Source: an uncultured Eubacterium sp. (GTDB lineage Bacteria; Bacillota; Clostridia; Peptostreptococcales; Anaerovoracaceae). From it: a stretch of 41,371 bases of DNA. Made by a program: the position numbers and the translations under genes. Below, one piece after another: positions 36,132 through 41,371 of the stretch (positions within the stretch are counted from its first letter, which is position 1; each line of letters opens with the position of its first letter). Location of the stretch: positions 1 to 41,371 of the forward strand of contig UQNP01000001.1 in NCBI GenBank assembly GCA_900542385.1, given 5' to 3'. Under the pieces are notes generated by a model. The model did no database searches and was not told the DNA's origin. It saw only the letters and a list, made by a program, of their open reading frames with translations.

Positions 36132-36138
36132 TACTGCC

Positions 36139-36912
36139 TCAGCCCTTACAGAAAAATTCATATGCCGCGTCAGCAACTTTTGCAGGGGAATCCGCAGAAT
36201 CGCTGATAGAATGTCCTTCGTCCGGAATTATCACGATCGGATAACCGTGTTTTTCAGCAAAGGCTTTTGTCGTATGCACAGGAACTACCGGATCTTTTTC
36301 ACCGTGAACGAAGAAAAGCTCAGCATTATCAGGAAGAGTTTCGTCGTAGATGTCAATCATGCTGTTTGCCTTCAGCTCTTCCAAAAACTCCTTAAGAAAT
36401 CTAACATCCTGACCATCCACCTCAGCATCTATATAACCCTGCATATCCAGGTATTTCATCGCTTCCGGATCAGGCTCCGCATGAACATCACCGACTATCA
36501 TCTGCGGAAATATCACTGCCGAACAGCGCATAAACGCTTTGCGGCCTGAGTTTAGTTTCCTTGCAAGATATATCCCAAGCACATAGCCCCCAAAGCTCGA
36601 GCCGAAGTAGCATATTTCAGCATCGGGATACTTTTCCGAGATATACTTTTCAACGCATGCCAGACTGTCGAGACAGTTTTTCAGAAGCAGGCTTTCCTCT
36701 GCCGCTTCTTCCAATCCATGACCCGGCTGATCGTAGGCAATCGCTCCCATATCCTTTTCTGCAAAATATTTCATCATATATGACGCATTTTCACTTTCCT
36801 TACTGCTCGAAAGGCCATGAATGATTATGACTATCCTGTCGCAGCTTTCGGGAATATCTGCAATACATGGGATACGATGCAGGTTTTCTTTTTCGATCAC
36901 AAATTTAACCAC
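36139..36912 (-). CDS. Alpha/beta hydrolase (lysophospholipase/esterase-like)
   Basis: A 257-residue cytoplasmic serine hydrolase of the alpha/beta fold. The oxyanion-side HG is at 32-33 and the nucleophile Ser106 is in GSSFGG. The acid is Asp207 in HGEKDPVVPV and the base is His234 in DEGHSI. An N-terminal DQPGHG (about 61-66) is typical of the monoacylglycerol-lipase/peptidase branch. The start is GTG at 36912 with AAAGGAG about ten bases upstream; the nearer ATG is out of frame. The substrate is unknown. It stands alone between noncoding stretches. Confidence 0.85.
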   Translation of the reverse strand: MVKFVIEKENLHRIPCIADIPESCDRIVIIIHGLSSSKESENASYMMKYFAEKDMGAIAYDQPGHGLEEAAEESLLLKNCLDSLACVEKYISEKYPDAEICYFGSSFGGYVLGIYLARKLNSGRKAFMRCSAVIFPQMIVGDVHAEPDPEAMKYLDMQGYIDAEVDGQDVRFLKEFLEELKANSMIDIYDETLPDNAELFFVHGEKDPVVPVHTTKAFAEKHGYPIVIIPDEGHSISDSADSPAKVADAAYEFFCKG

Positions 36913-37152
36913 CTTATCATGCTCCTTTCCATAAATTCTTAAAGAGATATTATCGTATTTTTCTTAACTTGTATACCTACGCAAAGTATAGTTTCCAATA
37001 CATATACTAAAATATATCGGCAAAATCTTCAAACATATTCTTCCCTCTACTATTTCCACATCCCCATATGTCGCAGAAATCATCGTTTAAACTGCAAAAA
37101 AGCACGGCGGTCAGACTTGCTCTCTCCCGCATTGCTTTCACCATCAGATGTT

Positions 37153-38022
37153 TTATATAGGTCTGTTGAGCTTCAGGAAGGTTATCGTAACTGCTCCGTT
37201 TATGACTTCCTGAGGTCCGCTGTAGTGAAGTGAAAAAACTGTAGGCGAGTCAGCCTGCAAAATGAAATCAGCAGATCCGCTCACCGATGCACCGTCGGCA
37301 CTTGTAGCAAAATATATTCCCGTCTCAAGATGAGGCATTCCATTGTAGTACGGAGTGACCTGTATATAGCCCGGGTCTCTCAATATGCCGGCTATACTGT
37401 AGGAAACAAGATAATATCCTTCCGTCAAATTTATATTTGAATATCCCTCTTCGACTATATTGCCCGTAGTATCGCTGACTGCCGGGAAAAGTATTATAAG
37501 ATTTCCATCGGAAAAGACTTCTTCGTAGCCGATAAACGAAGCAAATATATCATGGGCATCCTCTCCTGCCGGGCCTCTAGGACCGGTAAGTCCACGGCTC
37601 CCCTGAGTTCCAGCAGGCCCTGTAGGTCCGGTCACACCGGTTGCTCCCTGCGGTCCTGTTGCTCCTGTTGCTCCACGCTCTCCTACAGGTCCCATGACAC
37701 CCGGCTCTCCCGGATCACCCTTTTCTCCTTTTTCCCCTGTCGGTCCGGTAGGCCCCTGTAATCCCTGAATCCCTGCTTCTCCAGCAGGACCTGCCGGTCC
37801 GGTCACACCGGTCGGTCCCTGCGGTCCTGTTGCCCCTGTTGCACCACGCTCCCCGGCAGGGCCGGTGACGCCGCGTTCTCCGGGAATCCCCTTTGCGCCT
37901 GGAGGCCCTGCAATACCTGCCGGACCTGTCGGTCCCACAGGGCCCGCAGGCCCTCTGATCCCATACGTGCAGACCTTATAGCAGCATCCCGAACTGCAGA
38001 AATTGTTTCTTCCATCATCCAT
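37153..38022 (-). CDS. Collagen-like surface or exosporium protein (BclA-type)
   Basis: A 289-residue protein. The start (C9, C13, C14, C18) is Cys-rich. Gly-X-Y triplets run from about 21 to 153, rich in [15 protein letters not shown] and GERG. A C-terminal globular domain of about 130 residues looks like the TNF/C1q-type beta barrel of BclA proteins ([27 protein letters not shown]). Such proteins form trimeric filaments on spores or cells. The ribosome site GGGAGG is followed by nine bases to the ATG and can be buried in a hairpin. A SigK-like promoter pattern lies upstream, which would fit a spore-surface role. Confidence 0.88.
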   Translation of the reverse strand: MDDGRNNFCSSGCCYKVCTYGIRGPAGPVGPTGPAGIAGPPGAKGIPGERGVTGPAGERGATGATGPQGPTGVTGPAGPAGEAGIQGLQGPTGPTGEKGEKGDPGEPGVMGPVGERGATGATGPQGATGVTGPTGPAGTQGSRGLTGPRGPAGEDAHDIFASFIGYEEVFSDGNLIILFPAVSDTTGNIVEEGYSNINLTEGYYLVSYSIAGILRDPGYIQVTPYYNGMPHLETGIYFATSADGASVSGSADFILQADSPTVFSLHYSGPQEVINGAVTITFLKLNRPI

Positions 38023-38031
38023 AATTAAAAA

Positions 38032-38075
38032 TCCTCCCGTTCATTCACATCAATATAAAATATGAATCGGGAGGA
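38032..38075 (-). promoter_or_regulatory. Hairpin that can hide the ribosome site of the collagen-like gene
   Basis: TCCTCCCG (38032-38039) is the complement of the ribosome site and pairs with CGGGAGGA (38068-38075), extended by TTCAT/ATGAA with one bulge. In a transcript starting upstream of 38075 the ribosome site would be base-paired. Confidence 0.6.
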
Positions 38076-38091
38076 ATTTACGTTCATTATA
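38057..38091 (-). promoter_or_regulatory. Two candidate promoters for the collagen-like gene
   Basis: A SigK-type pattern is present: AC (38082-38083), 17 bases, then CATATTTT (38057-38064), fitting CATANNNT. Separately, TATAAT (38086-38091) could be a SigA -10, though no good -35 is seen for it. Confidence 0.4.
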
Positions 38092-38120
38092 AACTGTCAT
38101 TATCCGCCAGCTTTCAGTTA

Positions 38121-38744
38121 TCAGCTGTTGGTCAATATTACCCTTTCCACTACGCTGGCAACGTCTTCACATGAATCGCAGCAGTGCTCAAGCTGTTCAT
38201 ACAGAGATGTCCATACGATGATCTCTACTGCATCGCCGCCTTCTGCATACAAGCGATGCATCGCCTCAGCAAACAGCTTGTCGCCATCTTCCTCAAGACG
38301 GTTTATCTCAATGATGGATTCTTTTATCTTCTTAGATTTTCTGAAATTTGAAAACTCCTGCATCATTATCTTCATTTCTTTACAGCACTGTATTATGATC
38401 GATGCAAATTGAAGTGCGTCTTCTCTTAACGAAGTGACATTGTACATATACATCCTGAGAAGCACATCCTCAAGACTGTCTGTAACATCATCGATAACGC
38501 TTGCCAGCTCCAGTATATCCTCTCTGTCTATGACCGTTATGAATTCCTTGAGCAGTTTCTCCAGCATCTCGTGCTTCGCAACGTCGGCTTCATGTTCTAT
38601 CCTGTGCATTTCAGCAATATTCTGCGACATCATGCCGGAATCGAAATTCTGCATATTATCATAAAGTTTTTCCGCCGCTTCGCACGCATATGAAACTCCG
38701 CCCACAAGCATACTGAAATAATCATGATCTTTTTTGCGTCCCAT
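38121..38744 (-). CDS. PhoU-like/DUF47 phosphate transport regulator
   Basis: A 207-residue all-helical protein of the DUF47 (Pit accessory, PhoU-like) family, which regulates phosphate flow through Pit transporters. Typical stretches are EADVAKHEMLEKLLKEFITVIDREDILELASVIDDVTDSLED (about 45-90) and EEDGDKLFAEAMHRLY. GGAGG lies nine bases before the ATG at 38744; an ATG two codons upstream is too close. It begins 16 bases after the end of the pit gene, in one operon with it. Confidence 0.9.
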   Translation of the reverse strand: MGRKKDHDYFSMLVGGVSYACEAAEKLYDNMQNFDSGMMSQNIAEMHRIEHEADVAKHEMLEKLLKEFITVIDREDILELASVIDDVTDSLEDVLLRMYMYNVTSLREDALQFASIIIQCCKEMKIMMQEFSNFRKSKKIKESIIEINRLEEDGDKLFAEAMHRLYAEGGDAVEIIVWTSLYEQLEHCCDSCEDVASVVERVILTNS

Positions 38745-38759
38745 GTCCATAATCCTCCA

Positions 38760-39812
38760 TTAGAACAACCACATAAATAATTTAGCCATAAAAAAACCTA
38801 TCAGTCCGCATCCCGGGAAAGTCAGTATCCATGTAAGTCCCATGTCTTTAACTATACCCCAGTTGACGCTGGACAGTCGGCGAGCCGCTCCTACTCCCAT
38901 TATCGCCGTTGTTTTAGTGTGAGTCGTTGAAACCGGCACTCCTGTCAGCGAAGATAAGAGCAGACATCCGGCAGCAGCTATATCAGCAGCAAATCCCTGA
39001 TACTTCTCCAGCTTTACCATATCCATACCTACCGATTTAATTATACGGTACCCGCCTATGGAAGTTCCCAATCCCATTACAAGGCTGCACAGCAGCATAA
39101 GCCAGACAGGAATCTGAAATGTCGTCGCTTCGCTCTGTCCGTTCACAAGAAAAATGCCCAGCATGAAAACGCCCATAAATTTCTGTCCATCCTGTGCTCC
39201 ATGCATGAATGCCATCGTTGCACCGCCCGCGACCTGCGCACCTCCAAAAAATCGAGTAGTCCTGCGCCTGTCCATTTCCCTGCATATTGCAGTTATCAGC
39301 TTCACAGCTATCCATCCGAAAACAAATCCTAAAACAGTCGAAAGCAGCAGCCCGTAGATAACTTTTATCCACTCATCTCCGTTGATACCTCCAAGACCGT
39401 TGTGCAGCGCTATCGCTGCTCCTGAAATGCCTGCGATCAAAGCATGGCTTTCACTGGTAGGTATTCCAAACCACCATGCAGCCGTAGCCCATGTAACTAT
39501 CGCCACCAAAGCCGCACAAAGAGCTATCAGCGCATCCGAAGCATTTCCTCCGAAGTCCACCATATTATATATGGTAGCCGCAACGCTTGCATTTATCATC
39601 GTCATGACGAATACTCCGATAAAATTAAACACAGCAGCCATGATTATAGCACTGCGGACACCTATAGCTTTCGTAGACACACATGTAGCTATAGCATTTG
39701 GCGCATCCGTCCATCCGTTTACCAGAATCACTGCTAAAGTCAACAGGACAGTCACCGCAAGAACAGGACTTGACGTCACCTGTTCAAAAAAAGCAAAAAA
39801 TGAAATAGTCAT
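38760..39812 (-). CDS. pit: Inorganic phosphate transporter, PiT family
   Basis: A 350-residue membrane protein of the PiT family, which takes up phosphate (as a metal-phosphate complex) with protons or sodium. The two inverted-repeat signatures are present: VNGWTDAPNAIATCVSTKAI (31-50) and TGVPVSTTHTKTTAIMGVG in the C-terminal half. About ten helices are seen. AGAGGT precedes the ATG by six bases. The PhoU-like gene follows at once. Divergent from it is a secreted nuclease gene; the 190-base gap has PhoP-box-like repeats. Confidence 0.94.
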   Translation of the reverse strand: MTISFFAFFEQVTSSPVLAVTVLLTLAVILVNGWTDAPNAIATCVSTKAIGVRSAIIMAAVFNFIGVFVMTMINASVAATIYNMVDFGGNASDALIALCAALVAIVTWATAAWWFGIPTSESHALIAGISGAAIALHNGLGGINGDEWIKVIYGLLLSTVLGFVFGWIAVKLITAICREMDRRRTTRFFGGAQVAGGATMAFMHGAQDGQKFMGVFMLGIFLVNGQSEATTFQIPVWLMLLCSLVMGLGTSIGGYRIIKSVGMDMVKLEKYQGFAADIAAAGCLLLSSLTGVPVSTTHTKTTAIMGVGAARRLSSVNWGIVKDMGLTWILTFPGCGLIGFFMAKLFMWLF

Positions 39813-39897
39813 ATCACGACCTCTTTTTACATAAATTATACTTACTTTTTACAATTATAAAGAAATACCTCTGCAAGGTCACGCTTATTTCAAGAAA

Positions 39898-39914
39898 TTT
39901 ACATACAATTTACA
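39898..39914 (+). promoter_or_regulatory. PhoP-box-like direct repeats
   Basis: TTTACA occurs at 39898-39903 and 39909-39914, a step of 11 bases, with a further ATTACA at 39922. PhoP of Bacillus binds TT(A/C/T)ACA-like repeats with an 11-base step. More TTTACA copies lie at 39826 and 39848, near pit. Confidence 0.5.
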
Positions 39915-39940
39915 TCCAGCGATTACATACAAAATCATCA

Positions 39941-39969
39941 ATGACACGATACGCTCTATATGTTATAGT
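39941..39969 (+). promoter_or_regulatory. Promoter of the secreted nuclease gene
   Basis: ATGACA (39941-39946) and TATAGT (39964-39969) are 17 bases apart. The PhoP-box-like repeats lie just upstream, as expected for an activated promoter. Confidence 0.6.
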
Positions 39970-40002
39970 AGTAGACGCAGCTTAAATACAGGAGAACTAT
40001 AA

Positions 40003-40716
40003 ATGAACAAGAAAACCATAAGAAAATTAGCAGGAATAATAACAGTACTCATCATCGCAGCGGGAGGATGGTTTGCAAATGAAAGCGGCTTTGCAGACAG
40101 CTTTTTCACACAGCAGGTGAGCAGCGTATCATCGGAAAGCATCCCCGAATACGAAGGTAAGCTATATGCGGAAGTGAACAACAACACTCCGGATTTCACA
40201 GAAACAGACAGAGAGCTGCTGTCAACTCCGGGATATGAATACTACAGTGCTCTTGATTCTTTAGGCAGAGCCGGTGCGGCGGAAGCCTGCGTAGGCGAAG
40301 AAACGATGCCTGAGGGAGAACGGGAAAGTATCGGTATGATAAAACCTTCAGGCTGGCATACAGTCAAATACGAATTCGTTGACGGTAAATATCTTTATAA
40401 CAGATGTCACTTGCTTGGCTGGCAGCTCACAGGAGAAAACGCCAACGAGGAAAACCTTATAACAGGTACGAGACAGTTCAACGTGGAAGGGATGCTGCCC
40501 TTTGAAAACGAAGTCGCCGAATACATAAAAGAGACAGGCAATCATGTTTCCATGAGAGTCACACCTGTATACGAAGGCAGTGATCTTCTCGCCTCAGGAG
40601 TTCTCATGGAATCACAATCTGTAGAAGATAGCGGTCTTATGTTCAGTGTTTTTGTCTTCAACGTTGAGGACGGCGTAGCAATAGATTATTCAAACGGAGA
40701 CAGTTACGCAGAATAA
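40003..40716 (+). CDS. Secreted DNA/RNA non-specific endonuclease (EndA-like)
   Basis: A 237-residue nuclease of the beta-beta-alpha metal (DNA/RNA non-specific) family. An N-terminal hydrophobic helix (about 9-27) acts as signal or anchor. The active-site motif is NRCH (133-136), where most relatives have DRGH, so the general base is His136. NLITGTRQFNVEGMLPFE (151-168) supplies the metal-binding Asn and Glu. It resembles streptococcal EndA. AGGAGA precedes the ATG. It is divergent from pit, has PhoP-box-like repeats upstream and is nearly abutted by the IclR gene. Release of phosphate from outside DNA is a likely role (inference). Confidence 0.88.
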   Translation: MNKKTIRKLAGIITVLIIAAGGWFANESGFADSFFTQQVSSVSSESIPEYEGKLYAEVNNNTPDFTETDRELLSTPGYEYYSALDSLGRAGAAEACVGEETMPEGERESIGMIKPSGWHTVKYEFVDGKYLYNRCHLLGWQLTGENANEENLITGTRQFNVEGMLPFENEVAEYIKETGNHVSMRVTPVYEGSDLLASGVLMESQSVEDSGLMFSVFVFNVEDGVAIDYSNGDSYAE

Positions 40717-40719
40717 TGA

Positions 40720-41371
40720 TCATTCAAACCCCAGTCTCTCGGAGATCTTTTTTGATACAGGAAAAAGAACATTCAGATAATCATCATAGCTTTCAGGGGT
40801 TATGCGGTCAGCAGGACCGGAAACACTTATCCCTCCTGCTATACCGCCCGTGTAATCCCTTACCGGTACAGCCACGCAGCGTATTCCTTCGTCGCACTCC
40901 TGATCATCTACAGCGTATCCCTCCTTTTTTACCTTGTTCAGTTCATCTCTAAGATCCTCTTCTGTACACAAAGTGTTCGGAGTAAATCGTTCAAGACCCT
41001 TGGTCTCTATAAATTTTTTCAGTTTCTTGTAATCATAATTCAAAAGCATCAGCTTACCTATGCCCGCACAGTGAAGAGGTGCGATCTTCCCGATCCTCTG
41101 TATACCGGCATTGCTGATATTGCTTCCACCTACCGCATCCATATATACGAGCATCATATCCTGCTCTATAGCAAAATATGCCGTCTCCCCGAGTTTATTT
41201 GAAATATCTATGAGGTACGGATGAACGACCTCCGCAATATTGAGACCCGATTTTGCCGAATCTCCGATCCTGCAAAACTTCAAAGTAAGTGAATACTTCA
41301 AGGTTTCTTTGTTCTGATATACGTATCCCCTGTCCGTCAGTGAAGTGAGCAGCCTCGATACCGTACTCGCC
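40720..41371 (-). CDS. IclR-family transcription regulator (5' end beyond the window)
   Basis: The open frame runs off the right edge: 41371-41302 in the same frame encodes the end of the winged helix (STVSRLLTSLTDRGYVYQN), so the ATG at 41301 is internal. The visible part holds the IclR effector-binding domain: GETAYFAIEQDMMLVYMDAVGG, IGKIAPLHCAGIGKLMLLNYD, DDQECDEGIRCVAVPVRDYTG and GGISVSGPADRI. IclR proteins sense small organic acids and usually repress catabolic genes. It converges on the nuclease gene with three bases between them and no terminator. The target is not in the window. Confidence 0.92.
   Translation of the reverse strand, partial: ASTVSRLLTSLTDRGYVYQNKETLKYSLTLKFCRIGDSAKSGLNIAEVVHPYLIDISNKLGETAYFAIEQDMMLVYMDAVGGSNISNAGIQRIGKIAPLHCAGIGKLMLLNYDYKKLKKFIETKGLERFTPNTLCTEEDLRDELNKVKKEGYAVDDQECDEGIRCVAVPVRDYTGGIAGGISVSGPADRITPESYDDYLNVLFPVSKKISERLGFE

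Noticed and set aside
37560..37960. Repetitive DNA in the collagen-like gene as a CRISPR or satellite
   Set aside because: It is explained by Gly-X-Y codon triplets in one open frame.

Overview
The window looks like a chromosomal segment of a low-to-mid GC Gram-positive anaerobe, most likely a member of Clostridia (Bacillota). The evidence is the strong AGGAGG-type ribosome binding sites, the ATA- and AGA-rich codon use, a single-membrane envelope gene set (G5/NlpC-P60 hydrolase, UPF0182, sorted-type surface protein), a collagen-like BclA-type protein and a Tn916/Tn4451-style accessory vocabulary. Species cannot be named from the sequence alone.

Region 1 (1-10166) is a phosphonate/organophosphate locus. 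An OmpR-type response regulator (102-815) and a membrane PAS histidine kinase (8322-10073) flank five minus-strand genes: phnW, an OPA-type MFS carrier, a PhnX-like HAD hydrolase, a stand-alone HyuA-type ATPase and a second OPA-type carrier. Together they could import 2-aminoethylphosphonate and split it to alanine, acetaldehyde and phosphate. Region 2 (10167-12930) holds a 22-residue peptide ORF with a strong ribosome site and a translationally coupled pair: a small glycine-rich membrane protein and a P1B-type ATPase without a CPC motif. This pair resembles the FezA/FezB core of ferrosome (iron-phosphate organelle) clusters, and its promoter carries a perfect 28-bp palindrome at the predicted start of transcription.

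Region 3 (12930-28160) is mostly housekeeping: a cell-wall NlpC/P60 protein; a run of glutamine synthetase, serS, a PutP-type symporter and a class I aminotransferase; and a three-gene envelope operon (membrane protein, zinc-ribbon/giant coiled-coil protein, UPF0182) behind a near-consensus promoter. It ends with a small basic protein and a decayed nitrilase fragment.

Region 4 (28357-35424) is a roughly 7.0-kb integrative element in the 3' end of tRNA-Lys(CTT), bounded by a 38-bp direct repeat. It has a tyrosine integrase with arm-type repeats at both ends, a repressor/xis divergent switch with two matching operators, a DUF6017-type replication initiator followed by iteron-like repeats, and a tetR plus surface-protein operon preceded by a (CTTG)9 microsatellite. 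An orphan tnpV completes it. No relaxase or conjugation gene is present, so it would need a helper to transfer.

Region 5 (35425-41371) contains a chromosomal terminator, a noncoding or degraded stretch, an alpha/beta hydrolase and a collagen-like protein whose ribosome site can be hidden in a hairpin. Next come a PhoU-like/Pit phosphate uptake pair, a secreted nuclease with PhoP-box-like repeats upstream, and the start-truncated end of an IclR-family regulator. Phosphorus acquisition (phosphonate, phosphate, extracellular DNA) recurs at both ends of the window.
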